Assembly: GCA_003232385.1 (NCBI GenBank)
Contig: QIJE01000039.1
Coordinates: 1-34,365, forward strand
From: a bacterium
Lineage (GTDB): Bacteria > SZUA-79 > Acidulodesulfobacterales > Acidulodesulfobacteraceae
Length of the DNA stretch: 34,365 nt
Direction: 5' to 3'
Shown: piece after piece, positions 25,459-33,230 of the stretch
Layout: every line of letters begins with the position of its first letter
Position numbering within the stretch: the stretch's first letter is position 1
Made by a program: the position numbers and the translations under genes
Notes under the pieces: generated by a model
What the model was told of the DNA's origin: nothing
The model's database searches: none
The model's input: only the letters and a program-made list of their open reading frames with translations

Positions 25459-26508
25459 ATGAATAAACATATCAAACTGATTACTCTTATCGTATTTTTA
25501 TGTACTTTTTCCCTTATTTTGAGTTCCTGCGCCAAAAAAAAAGGGGGGGCTATTTCTAAAAAGATAGAAATCAAAAAAACTTTTTATTCCATGGGAACTT
25601 TCTGGGAGATAAAGGTTATCTCCACAAATAAAAATAGGTTAAAGGATTTAAAAACGGTCGACCTCGCAATAAAAAGGGTAGAAAAATTAGACGATGTATT
25701 AAGTGATTTCAAGGTATCCAGTAATGTATCGCTAATCAATAGGTACTCAGGGATAAAGCCTGTTAAGGCGGACGCCGGCCTTTTAGCACTTTTAAAAATG
25801 AGCCTTAAATTTTACAAATTAACGTACAATGTTTTTGACGTGGCGATCGGTCCCACGATGAAGATATGGGGATTTTACGATAAACATTATACTATACCGA
25901 GCAAAAAGGCGATTAATCATGCAGTCTACCTTGATAACCCTCTATTTATAAAAATAAGAGGGGAAACGGTTTTTCTCGAAAAAAAAGGTATGATGCTTGA
26001 CTTTGGAGGAGATGGTGAGGGTTACGGCATTGATGAAGCACTTGATACTTTGAAAAGCCACGGGATTAAAAATGCACTTGTCAACGGCGGGGGGCAGATA
26101 ACCGCCATAGGTAAGGATGTAAATGGAAGAGGATGGAAAGTAGGGTTACTGGACCCGTTGGACAGGAATAAAATAATCAAGGTCATTAGGTTGACTAATG
26201 CCTCCGTTGAGACCTCTGCAAACTACGAGAACCATTTTTTTTACAAGGGTAAATATTACGGACATATAATGAACCCTGCAACGGGAATGCCCGCCGAAAC
26301 AGATACACTGAGCGATACCATTATAGTTAAAAACAAGGATTTCAAGTTCCCTTCGACTGTCGCCGATGCGCTTTCCTGCTCTTTTTTTATCTTGAACAAA
26401 AAGCAAATATCGAATGTTATAAATAGATTCAAGAAACCGATCGAAGTTATACTCATAAAAAAACTCAATGGGCATTTAAAGATATATAATTTAGTGTCTA
26501 ACAGTTAA
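25459..26508 (+). CDS. apbE: ApbE/NosX-like FAD:protein FMN transferase (lipoprotein)
   Basis: 349 aa from ATG 25459, one base after the previous stop; the frame extends upstream but would overlap the preceding gene by 65 nt. The signal ends with lipobox LSSC. ApbE landmarks are MGTFWEI, VFDVAIGPTMKIWGF, LDFGGDGEGYGID, ALVNGGGQITAIG, SVETSANYENHFF, GHIMNPATG and STVADALSCSFFIL. It attaches FMN to a Thr or Ser, here presumably of NosR. The usual GG-I-A-K-G-Y is GGDGEGYG, and HI-I-D-P is HIMNP, so the active site is divergent. NosX is the nos-cluster version of this enzyme. Confidence 0.87.
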   Translation: MNKHIKLITLIVFLCTFSLILSSCAKKKGGAISKKIEIKKTFYSMGTFWEIKVISTNKNRLKDLKTVDLAIKRVEKLDDVLSDFKVSSNVSLINRYSGIKPVKADAGLLALLKMSLKFYKLTYNVFDVAIGPTMKIWGFYDKHYTIPSKKAINHAVYLDNPLFIKIRGETVFLEKKGMMLDFGGDGEGYGIDEALDTLKSHGIKNALVNGGGQITAIGKDVNGRGWKVGLLDPLDRNKIIKVIRLTNASVETSANYENHFFYKGKYYGHIMNPATGMPAETDTLSDTIIVKNKDFKFPSTVADALSCSFFILNKKQISNVINRFKKPIEVILIKKLNGHLKIYNLVSNS

Positions 26509-26559
26509 ATATTTAGAGTGAAACATAGTTTGTCTGTCGAGTCTTTCAGATCGTCAAAG

Positions 26560-26604
26560 CGAAGACGGCGGAAGATTAAGACGTTCTGCCGTCTTCGTAA
26601 TCTT
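26560..26604 (+). repeat. Inverted repeats forming two mutually exclusive hairpins
   Basis: Helix A pairs CGAAGACGGC (26560-26569) with GCCGTCTTCG (26588-26597). Helix B pairs AAGATTAAGACG (26572-26583) with CGTCT (26590-26594) and TAATCTT (26598-26604), leaving a 3-nt bulge. Both use 26590-26594, so only one can form. There is no T-run, so a simple terminator is doubtful. It lies 52 nt after the nos operon. Confidence 0.5.
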
Positions 26605-26843
26605 ACCCTATTTCGTTAAAAGTGATGCGTTGTCGGCATAATTCCGGATTGTAATACTTGCTCTAAAACCGGCTTTATTCGCCCCCTTATGCGTTTGGCA
26701 CTTCTATATCGACAGTGAAAAACGAAAAGAATTATTAATCGAGATTTAAAACGGTTACATAATTTATCCCTTTAAAGCTCTGATAAGACGATGCTCCGGC
26801 GCGGTATTAAAAGGATATATTGACGGATGGAACGGTTTATTTC

Positions 26844-26872
26844 TTGACGAATTCATGATAATTGTGTATCAT
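26844..26872 (+). promoter_or_regulatory. Sigma70-type promoter for smpB
   Basis: TTGACG (26844-26849), 17-bp spacer, TATCAT (26867-26872). Transcription would start near 26879, giving a leader of about 18 nt with no Shine-Dalgarno before the smpB ATG. Two TATAAT hexamers at 26877 and 26886 have no matching -35. Confidence 0.5.
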
Positions 26873-26897
26873 TTCATATAATCTATATAATACGATA

Positions 26898-27371
26898 ATG
26901 TCTATTACAATACGTAAACAAGGTATAAAAATAGTAGCGGACAACAGAAAGGCATCGTTTCTTTATGAAATCATAGAGAAATACGAAGCCGGAATTTCGC
27001 TTTACGGTCCGGAAATAAAATCAATAAAATCCGGCAAGATGAACCTCTCTGACGGATATGTAATAATAAAAGACAGCGAAGCGTTTCTTCTTAATGTCCA
27101 TATAAGTCCTTATGAAAAGGCAACGAGGGAAAATAAAGATCCGTTAAGAACCAGGGTTTTATTGTTGCATAAAAGTGAAATTTTAAGGCTTTACGGGAAG
27201 ACAAAAGAAAAGAATCTCACCATAGTCCCGTTAAAAGTATATTTAAAAAGAGGTATGGCCAAGGTTGAAATTGCGCTTGTAAAAGGGAAAAAGATTTACG
27301 ATAAGAGGGCGTCTATAAAAGAAAGAGAGTGCAAGAGAGAGATGGAAAGGGTAATTAAAAGCAGGAGATGA
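26898..27371 (+). CDS. smpB: SmpB, tmRNA-binding protein
   Basis: 157 aa from ATG 26898; the frame opens at 26862, but homology begins at IRKQGIKIVADNRKASFLYE, and the upstream residues overlap the predicted -10 box. Landmarks are YEAGISLYGPEIKSIKSGKMNLSDGY, FLLNVHISPYEKATRE, and the basic C-terminal tail KIYDKRASIKERECKREMER that enters the ribosome. SmpB with tmRNA rescues stalled ribosomes. Length is normal. No Shine-Dalgarno is visible. Confidence 0.95.
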   Translation: MSITIRKQGIKIVADNRKASFLYEIIEKYEAGISLYGPEIKSIKSGKMNLSDGYVIIKDSEAFLLNVHISPYEKATRENKDPLRTRVLLLHKSEILRLYGKTKEKNLTIVPLKVYLKRGMAKVEIALVKGKKIYDKRASIKERECKREMERVIKSRR

Positions 27372-27434
27372 AAGCTAGTAATAACAATATTATAAATGAA
27401 AGAGAAAAATTTATAGATAAAAGGTGGGGGTAAA

Positions 27435-27992
27435 ATGTTTAAAGCGGCTGATATCGAATCTCGCAAAATTAAAGTATTTGTCTTTACGGTTTTATTACTT
27501 GCCGTTGCCTTTATTTTTGTAAATTTTATTAGCATCTCGAATGCAAACGCCGGGGTTAGGCTCAAGAAGGCACCGAATTTCAATCTTAAAGTGCTTAATG
27601 TTTTGTCGTCCGGATATACTAATTTTTCATTAGAAAAATATAGAGGGCATGTTATAATCATTAACTTTTGGGCAACATGGTGTCCGCCGTGCAGGCATGA
27701 AACACCGATGTTGGAAAAATTTTATAAAACAGAAACGGCTAAGGGCGTCATTGTTGTAGGAATAAACGTTAACGACAATCTCTCGGGAGTCAGGTCTTTT
27801 ATTAAGCTGTACGGCGTTACGTATCCGGTTGTATATGCAGATTCCGGAGTAATAGACAGCTATGGAGGTATAGACGAAATACCGCAAACATTCTTTATAT
27901 CGAAAAGCGGTAAAATTATGTTTCACTGGGTCGGGGAAATTTTTAAGAGGGCATTATACGGGATTACGAATAAACTTTTAAACTTAAAATGA
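27435..27992 (+). CDS. TlpA/ResA-like membrane-anchored thioredoxin
   Basis: 185 aa. One N-terminal hydrophobic segment (about 13-38) is an anchor or uncleaved signal. A periplasmic thioredoxin fold follows with INFWATWCPPCRHE, active-site C83-P-P-C86, and the cis-proline segment EIPQTFFI. Such proteins reduce disulfides, often for cytochrome c or copper-protein maturation. This fits a cell making copper enzymes, but the gene is not clearly in the nos operon. AAGGTGGGGG lies before the ATG. Its 3' end overlaps the convergent GGDEF gene by 9 nt. Confidence 0.9.
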   Translation: MFKAADIESRKIKVFVFTVLLLAVAFIFVNFISISNANAGVRLKKAPNFNLKVLNVLSSGYTNFSLEKYRGHVIIINFWATWCPPCRHETPMLEKFYKTETAKGVIVVGINVNDNLSGVRSFIKLYGVTYPVVYADSGVIDSYGGIDEIPQTFFISKSGKIMFHWVGEIFKRALYGITNKLLNLK

Positions 27993-28964
27993 AATTTTAG
28001 TGTTTTCTTTTAAATCATGTTTTGCCGCATACATTGCTTTATCGGCTTCGACGATAAGTTCATTTGCCGATTTACCTTTTTTATACTGGCTTACGCCTAT
28101 GGAAAGCCCTATCGCTTTAAAGTCTTTATTGTCGTCGTCTAATATAATATTTTCTAAACATAAATCGCAGGAAGTATCGGACATTAGTAATTTTAGGTCT
28201 TTCTTTAAATTGTTTTTGAAATTCGATAAAATCCTATCGGCAACTATCGCGGCTCGTTTTGCCGGAGTATTGGGTAAAATTACCGTAAATTCGTCCCCGC
28301 CGTATCGATACACCGTGTCAATATTTTTCCTCACGGAATCGATAAGTGCCTTGCTTAAAAGCTTTATGGCCTCGTTGCCGGCCTTATGCCCTAAATTATC
28401 GTTAAAGAATTTAAAGTTATTTATATCTATAAACAAAATGGATAAGTCATATCCGTATCGAGAGCACCTAGACAATTCCTTTTCTAATTCTTCATAGAAC
28501 GATCTCAAGTTATAAAGTCCGGAAAGGCCGTCGACCTTAACCTCCACCGATAAGAGCATTTCGACATTGATTTCTTTCGTTATATCCCTGATCAAGTATA
28601 ACACGCCCTTATTTTTGCCGGTCTCATCATAGATGTCTACCCTTTCATGTTCAAAATAATGATCTTTTCCGCTCATTTCATGGATATGCGATACTTTATA
28701 GCCTGTCGGGAGGTCTTTGATTTTGATTGGCACCTTGCATTTTTTTAACAAATTTTCAAAATAGGAAACCGTTTCGATATGTTTGTGTAAAAAATTTTCA
28801 AGATCGACCATCAGCATTATCGACGCTATATTATTGTAGAAAATTATTTTATTTGTATTATCGGTAACGATAGCCGCTTCTTCGTCAAGCGAATTGAGGA
28901 GGTCTTTTATTTCGATGTTTTGAAACAAGTCTTCTTGTAAATTATTTAAATTTTCTAATACCAT
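27984..28964 (-). CDS. PAS-GGDEF diguanylate cyclase
   Basis: 326 aa on the minus strand. A PAS-like sensor region covers about 20-130 (AIVTDNTNKIIFYNNIA ... GVLYLIRDITKE). The GGDEF domain starts at VDGLSGLYNLRSF and has the intact active site RYGGDEF (G222-F226). The inhibitory I-site Arg is absent (KNID where RxxD is usual), so product inhibition may be weak. An insertion near 260-285 with SCDLC interrupts the domain before the SIGVSQY strand. It makes cyclic di-GMP. It converges with the TlpA gene, sharing 9 nt. Confidence 0.92.
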   Translation of the reverse strand: MVLENLNNLQEDLFQNIEIKDLLNSLDEEAAIVTDNTNKIIFYNNIASIMLMVDLENFLHKHIETVSYFENLLKKCKVPIKIKDLPTGYKVSHIHEMSGKDHYFEHERVDIYDETGKNKGVLYLIRDITKEINVEMLLSVEVKVDGLSGLYNLRSFYEELEKELSRCSRYGYDLSILFIDINNFKFFNDNLGHKAGNEAIKLLSKALIDSVRKNIDTVYRYGGDEFTVILPNTPAKRAAIVADRILSNFKNNLKKDLKLLMSDTSCDLCLENIILDDDNKDFKAIGLSIGVSQYKKGKSANELIVEADKAMYAAKHDLKENTKISF

Positions 28965-29110
28965 GCAAGATTTTGTTAATAATCAATCAAATCTAATTAA
29001 GTAAAGATAAGATATAACATGAAATGATTATAGTTTAGGATTGCATAACATAGTAGATTATACCTACCTTATAATATTAATTTTAATATTGCAAGAGAAA
29101 TATTTTTTTA

Positions 29111-29139
29111 TTGTTTTTTTATAGAAATTAGTGTATAAA
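29111..29139 (+). promoter_or_regulatory. Possible promoter for the CheZ-like gene
   Basis: TTGTTT (29111-29116), 17-bp spacer, TATAAA (29134-29139), about 28 bp before the Shine-Dalgarno (AAGGAGTAGG). The -35 is weak and the area is AT-rich. Confidence 0.35.
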
Positions 29140-29173
29140 AGTTAGTGTTGATAAAATTTAAGGAGTAGGTAGT

Positions 29174-29740
29174 ATGGCGATAGACGATATGGTAACGGAG
29201 CTTAGGAAACTTGCTAAAGTTGTGGATGATGCCACAAAAAAAATAGGTGAATTAAAAGAGCCGGTTAAAGAAAGTTCTGAAAGCATTCCTATTGCTCAGG
29301 ACGGAATTTCGGATATTATAAAAGAGACGGAAAAAGCCGCAAATAACATAATGAATCTGTTAGACGATATAAACGAAAATTCGAGTGTTATAGATAAAAA
29401 TTTACGTAATCTTATAGGTTTTAATCCGGTTAAGAAGATCAAGGAAAGCTTGCTTAATCTTAAAGAGCTTAATCAAAAAAATATAAGTAAAATTTTGGAC
29501 GTATTGTCTATTCTCTCTTTTCAGGATATTACCGGGCAGAAACTTTATAAAATACAAAATACTTTAAACGAAGCGAAGGTCAAGCTCTTAAGGGTTCTGG
29601 TAGATTCCGAGGTAGAGGCCAAAGAGCTTCCGGTTGAGAAGAAACAAGAAATATACGGTAAATTTAACGATTTGGTTTCCGATAATCAAAAGATGGAACA
29701 AAACGATGTTAACTCGATATTAAGCGAACTCGGATTTTAA
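29174..29740 (+). CDS. CheZ-like response-regulator phosphatase
   Basis: 188 aa, helical coiled-coil protein. The catalytic segment LSFQDITGQKL has D118 and Q122, matching the CheZ D-x3-Q pair (FQDLTGQ). The extreme C-terminus VNSILSELGF matches the CheY-binding tail of CheZ (VDDLLDSLGF). It would dephosphorylate CheY or a similar receiver. Length is slightly below E. coli CheZ (214 aa). AAGGAGTAGG precedes the start. No other chemotaxis gene is nearby, but putative Roadblock/DUF4388 signalling genes follow after a tRNA. Confidence 0.8.
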   Translation: MAIDDMVTELRKLAKVVDDATKKIGELKEPVKESSESIPIAQDGISDIIKETEKAANNIMNLLDDINENSSVIDKNLRNLIGFNPVKKIKESLLNLKELNQKNISKILDVLSILSFQDITGQKLYKIQNTLNEAKVKLLRVLVDSEVEAKELPVEKKQEIYGKFNDLVSDNQKMEQNDVNSILSELGF

Positions 29741-29803
29741 GCGTTTTCCCTTGCTTTTTTTATATCAATATATTACAATAAATAACTTATACTAAAAATT
29801 ATA

Positions 29804-29879
29804 AAGTCCCCATCGTCTAGCTGGCCCAGGACACTGCCCTTTCACGGCGGCAACACGGGTTCGAATCCCATTGGGGACG
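29804..29879 (+). tRNA. tRNA-Glu (TTC)
   Basis: The acceptor stem GTCCCCA (29804-29810) pairs with TGGGGAC (29872-29878). The anticodon loop CTTTCAC has TTC at 29841-29843. The T-arm contains GGGTTCGAATCCC. Discriminator G is at 29879, followed by an encoded CCA (29880-29882). Confidence 0.97.
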
Positions 29880-30041
29880 CCATTTTCTATAATTTATAGT
29901 TATTATATTTAGTTGTCGATATATTTTAATAATTTTATTTCAAGTTGACAACCTATAAAATAAAGATATAGAATAATATTGTGTCTCTATGAGAGATATT
30001 TTTTTGATACTATGTTAATGATATTTTTATTATGATAACGT

Positions 30042-30725
30042 ATGGTAATAGAGGATATAAAATACCAATTAGAGCAGTTCTGCAGTTTTGATAATATAAG
30101 ATTATCCTTTGAGATCTTAGATAAGCAGGGCTTTATATATTTTACTAACGGCAAGATAACAAGCGCCGTCTTGGGGTCTGTGCGAGATATCGACGTATTT
30201 AAAGAATTGAAAGATGTCGATGCACATGTTAATATCCAGGTAAGCATAGGAGAATATGCTCCGGAAGATACCCTTAATAAATCCTTTGACGAAATTTTAG
30301 GAATTCTTTACGATCAAAACGACGATAAGCTTGCAGCAGGTTTAAATAAGGAAGATTCGGTCATTGAGAATAATGATGCAGAAAATAGTCCGGTATTGGT
30401 GGCTAAAATCGCCGAGGGTCTTGCAAATATTACAGGCGTAGAATCTGTTCTTGCTGTAAGCCCTGAAGGGGAACTTTTATATTCAAAAGGCGTCGGGGAC
30501 GATGCGGAATTTGAATCCGCCGATACGATATTTCTGTATAATCAGTCTAAAGAATTAGGGGATATATTAAATTTTGAGGCTTTAAGGAGTACTATATGTG
30601 AAGCTAATAATTATAAAAAAGTAATTATTAATGATAAAAACATACTATATAGTATCAAGCTGTCTTCGGGAACCCAGCCTCTTAAGGCGAGGACGGAAGC
30701 GGTTAAGCTACTGCAAGATATATAA
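30042..30725 (+). CDS. DUF4388 (PATAN)-like / Roadblock-like protein
   Basis: 227 aa. The N-terminal ~90 residues (IRLSFEILDKQGFIYFTNGKITSAVLGSVRDI) have the core of DUF4388, a module that sits next to signalling and motility proteins. An acidic linker follows (about 95-118), then a Roadblock/LC7-like domain (VAKIAEGLANITGVESVLAVSPEGELLYSKG). Such proteins usually partner with small GTPases or act in polarity control, but none is seen here. No strong Shine-Dalgarno precedes the ATG. It is 159 bases after tRNA-Glu. Confidence 0.65.
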   Translation: MVIEDIKYQLEQFCSFDNIRLSFEILDKQGFIYFTNGKITSAVLGSVRDIDVFKELKDVDAHVNIQVSIGEYAPEDTLNKSFDEILGILYDQNDDKLAAGLNKEDSVIENNDAENSPVLVAKIAEGLANITGVESVLAVSPEGELLYSKGVGDDAEFESADTIFLYNQSKELGDILNFEALRSTICEANNYKKVIINDKNILYSIKLSSGTQPLKARTEAVKLLQDI

Positions 30726-30769
30726 AATAAATAAATGTTCAGCCCTTAATATTTTAGATTTACGACCCC

Positions 30770-31321
30770 ATGGATAATAAAGATAAGAGTATAATAGATA
30801 AAATACTCAAGATTGCAGGCGTAAATGCCTGTGCAGTGTCTTCTTTGGACGGCGAAGTCTTGAGATATGAAACTAAAGACGGCGGAATACCCCCTAATTT
30901 AATAAATAAGGTTTCTTCTGAAATAAGCAAGCTATTTGCTTCCTATTCCATTTCTTCCATAGACATATCATCTCTTTACCTTAATTTCGAAGATATGAAT
31001 ATAATCATAAACGGTTTCGGAAGCGGTTTTATTTTTATCGTCAGCCAAAAAAATTCCAATGTAAATCTTCTTAAAATGGAGACGTCTTATTTAGAAAGCG
31101 AGTTTGTCAAAATTGTCAACGAATCTCTTATGGGTATTACATCGAAGCCTTTTGCCGAGGGGATAGACTCGGGTGAACAAAATTTTATGCAAAAAAAAGA
31201 CGAAGACGTGTTTAATTCTTTGCTCGGGGAAAAATCCGGAGGCACGATTAAGGCTCATGAAATAATTTCTAAAATTAAATTGGATTCCGTTAAGGGAATT
31301 ATCTTCAATGCTTTTCGATGA
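30770..31321 (+). CDS. Roadblock/LC7-like small protein
   Basis: 183 aa. The start (IIDKILKIAGVNACAVSSLDGEVL...) and the strand-rich centre (IDISSLYLNFEDMNIIINGFGSGFIFIVSQ) have the pattern of Roadblock/LC7 proteins: helix, two strands, helix, strands. The C-terminal ~50 residues form a separate tail of unknown role. It is 44 nt after the previous gene, so the two are probably one operon. No enzymatic motif is seen. Confidence 0.6.
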   Translation: MDNKDKSIIDKILKIAGVNACAVSSLDGEVLRYETKDGGIPPNLINKVSSEISKLFASYSISSIDISSLYLNFEDMNIIINGFGSGFIFIVSQKNSNVNLLKMETSYLESEFVKIVNESLMGITSKPFAEGIDSGEQNFMQKKDEDVFNSLLGEKSGGTIKAHEIISKIKLDSVKGIIFNAFR

Positions 31322-31466
31322 AAAGATTAAAGAATTAAATGAGGATGTCAATAATTTTAATGTCAAAAATATCAAAGATTTAATAAACAGTCTATCGGAA
31401 GAAATAGAGGACGGAAAAGATAGACTGAATTTTGTCAAAAGTGCAAGAAACATTGTAAATTATTAA
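31308..31466 (+). CDS. Short 52-aa gene overlapping the Roadblock-like gene
   Basis: ATG 31308 opens 53 codons to TAA 31464-31466, overlapping the preceding gene by 14 nt. AAGGGA ends about 10 nt upstream. The product (MLFDEKIKELNEDVNNF...) is acidic and helical with no known motif. Coupling by overlap, the ribosome site and a helix-compatible composition support it, but it is small enough to be chance. Confidence 0.5.
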   Translation: MLFDEKIKELNEDVNNFNVKNIKDLINSLSEEIEDGKDRLNFVKSARNIVNY

Positions 31467-31516
31467 AGCCGCTTACGCCTTTTTTGTCTGCGTAGGTAGA
31501 TATTTTCATCTTTATT

Positions 31517-31588
31517 GCCGGCGTGGCTCAGAGGTAGAGCAGCTGATTCGTAATCAGCAGGTCGGGAGTTCGATTCTCCCCGCCGGCT
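31517..31588 (+). tRNA. tRNA-Thr (CGT)
   Basis: The acceptor GCCGGCG (31517-31523) pairs with CGCCGGC (31581-31587). The anticodon stem GCTGA/TCAGC encloses loop TTCGTAA with CGT at 31549-31551. The T-arm GGGAGTTCGATTCTCCC is present. Discriminator is T 31588, followed by an encoded CCA (31589-31591). Confidence 0.97.
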
Positions 31589-31682
31589 CCAGAAAGTATT
31601 CTTATGTGTCAATCAAGTTAATATCAAATTCCTAATATTAAACAGTTTAATGTTGATGTAAAAAAGGAATTTAATGTTTCTG

Positions 31683-31940
31683 TTAATGCTTCTTTGTTAT
31701 TATGAGACCGCTGCTTTGAACTTCTTTGGCATTTAACGATTTAAACCCACTCAAATTTAACCCGGCTTTATAGATATCATCGTGCGTTGCAATAATATTC
31801 TCAATTGCAGAACTGTCCTTCGCTTCTTGAAGTCTCAATGTATTGATTAGTATAATTTCATTCGGTATTGTGGACACTATTCCTTTCAATTCTGCCAATA
31901 CTCGGTGAGCGGATGTAAGTTTTTTTAAAACTTTCTTGAT
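31683..31940 (-). pseudogene. Decayed N-terminal remnant of a Fic-family protein
   Basis: The minus-strand frame, open from 31940, reads KKLTSAHRVLAELKG and then continues through STIPNEIILINTL, LQEAKDSSAIENI and IATHDDIYKA. This is recognisably the N-terminal helical module before Fic/DOC domains (A-E-L-K-G, I-P-N, E-A-x-x-S-S-x-I-E). There is no ATG; only TTG 31898 lies inside the conserved part, and a stop precedes the frame. After NAKEVQ the sequence jumps to SGLIITKKH and a stop. In intact relatives about 15 residues separate such segments, so an internal deletion is likely. The HPFx(D/E)GNGRxxR catalytic motif is absent. Confidence 0.7.
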
Positions 31941-32126
31941 TTATGTAAACTTTTTCTAATTTTCTTTACAAAATGAAATACTGAAAGTAGCTGAAAAAAA
32001 ATACAATACTTGAAAAACAAAAATGTTAAACAAGGTATGCTTAGTCTCAAAAAAAAACTCTGCAATATCAGGTATTATTATTGGGTTATGAACTATAAAA
32101 AATAAACACTGCAGGAAAAAACAAGA

Positions 32127-32537
32127 TTATTTGCGGCAATCCGGGCAAATTCCATAGCAATAAATGGCAGGACTCGTCGTTTCATAACCCTTGCTCTTTA
32201 TCTGTCCGACAAGATCTTTAGTATCGATATAAATATCGGATATTCTTCCGCAAACCGCACAGACATGATGAGCATGAGGACTTTTTTTTATTTCGTATAT
32301 CTTTTTCTTGCCGGCAATATGAATTTCTTTTATAATTTCGTTATGAAGGAATATACCGATAATTTTATAAATAGTGGTAAGAGAAATTGCAGGAAATCCA
32401 TCTTTCATACTCTTATATATCTGCTCAACGGAGGCATGTCCTGCTTTAGATGTCGTATCTATCAGTGCAATCCTTTGAGGAGTCACTTTAAATCCCTTTG
32501 ATCTCAGTATATCTATAATCCAATTTTCTTTCATCAT
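32127..32537 (-). CDS. Fur-family regulator, PerR-like
   Basis: 136 aa. A winged-helix N-terminus (KGFKVTPQRIALIDTTSKAGHASVEQIY) is followed by ISLTTIYKIIGIF, the recognition helix region. The C-terminal metal domain has HAHHVCAVCGRI and YGICPDCRK, two CxxC pairs for structural zinc. Pairing with a divergently transcribed rubrerythrin is the classic arrangement for a peroxide sensor PerR; Fur itself cannot be excluded. Two adjacent ATGs (32537, 32534) are possible starts. Confidence 0.88.
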   Translation of the reverse strand: MMKENWIIDILRSKGFKVTPQRIALIDTTSKAGHASVEQIYKSMKDGFPAISLTTIYKIIGIFLHNEIIKEIHIAGKKKIYEIKKSPHAHHVCAVCGRISDIYIDTKDLVGQIKSKGYETTSPAIYCYGICPDCRK

Positions 32538-32590
32538 GCCGATAAGTGTAATATAAATTACTTAAAATAGCAAATAATAATTTTTTTCCT

Positions 32591-32618
32591 TTGACAATTT
32601 GTAAATTTATGATATATT
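32591..32618 (+). promoter_or_regulatory. Rubrerythrin promoter
   Basis: TTGACA (32591-32596), 16-bp spacer, TATATT (32613-32618). The AT-rich TTATAACATAA just downstream contains TTAT-N3-ATAA and could be part of a regulator site, but it does not match a full PerR box. Confidence 0.6.
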
Positions 32619-32645
32619 TATAACATAATAAATCAGGAGGGTATC

Positions 32646-33230
32646 ATGGGTAAAACGATTGAAAATTTAGTTAAGGCATTTGTGGGTGAATCCCAGGCAA
32701 GAAATAGGTACACGATGTATTCTAGCATTGCAAGAAAAGAGGGTTATGAGCAGATATCTGCTATTTTTGCTGAAACGGCGGACAATGAGACGGAACACGC
32801 CGAGTGGTTTTTCAGGATGGCAAATGAGCTGAACAAAGCATCGACTGAAAAATTGAATGAGATGAATGTGGAAGCTGCCGCACCTTTAATTTCGGGAGAT
32901 ACGGCTGAAAATCTAAAAGCCGCTGTCGCAGGTGAGCATTTTGAGGCTTCGGTTTTGTATCCTGAGTTTGCGGATATTGCAGAAAGTGAGGGGCATAAAG
33001 AAATGTCCGTCAGAATCAGGGCAATATCCGTTTCAGAAGCTCATCACGAAGCAAGATACAAGGAACTTCTTCAAAATGTGGAACAGAGCAGTGTCTTTAA
33101 GAAAGGACAGAAGGTTTATTGGATTTGCAGAAAATGCGGTTATGTCTATGAAGGCACAGAGCCCCCGGCATCATGTCCGTCGTGTGGTCATGCTGAAAGT
33201 TATTTTCAGGTCTTGGTTGAAAAATATTAG
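32646..33230 (+). CDS. rbr: Rubrerythrin
   Basis: 194 aa, the standard size. The ferritin-like four-helix di-iron domain supplies E-x2-x-R-N-R-Y (GESQARNRYTMY), ETADNETEHAEWF, GEHFEASVLYPEF and SVSEAHHEARY. The C-terminal rubredoxin domain has CRKCGYVYEG and CPSCGHAES. It reduces hydrogen peroxide to water in anaerobes. AGGAGGG lies 6 nt before the ATG. It is probably controlled by the divergent PerR-like gene. Confidence 0.97.
   Translation: MGKTIENLVKAFVGESQARNRYTMYSSIARKEGYEQISAIFAETADNETEHAEWFFRMANELNKASTEKLNEMNVEAAAPLISGDTAENLKAAVAGEHFEASVLYPEFADIAESEGHKEMSVRIRAISVSEAHHEARYKELLQNVEQSSVFKKGQKVYWICRKCGYVYEGTEPPASCPSCGHAESYFQVLVEKY

Larger units (their letters stand above)
26509..26897. 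other. Gene-free stretch between apbE and smpB
   Basis: I see no coding frame with support and no tmRNA, although smpB follows. It contains a compound hairpin (26560-26604) near the left end and a promoter near the right end. The middle 230 bases show nothing I can name. Confidence 0.6.

Noticed and set aside
26509-26897. tmRNA (ssrA) gene next to smpB
   Set aside because: No tRNA-Ala-like acceptor ends or GGGG start pattern were found in this stretch.
28000-28497. 165-aa plus-strand frame
   Set aside because: Antisense to the PAS-GGDEF gene, whose motifs fix the coding strand.
32265-32501. Plus-strand frame opposite the PerR-like gene
   Set aside because: Antisense shadow of a clear Fur-family gene.
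32618-32632. Canonical PerR box in the rubrerythrin promoter
   Set aside because: Only TTAT-N3-ATAA is symmetrical; the 15-bp consensus does not align over its second half.
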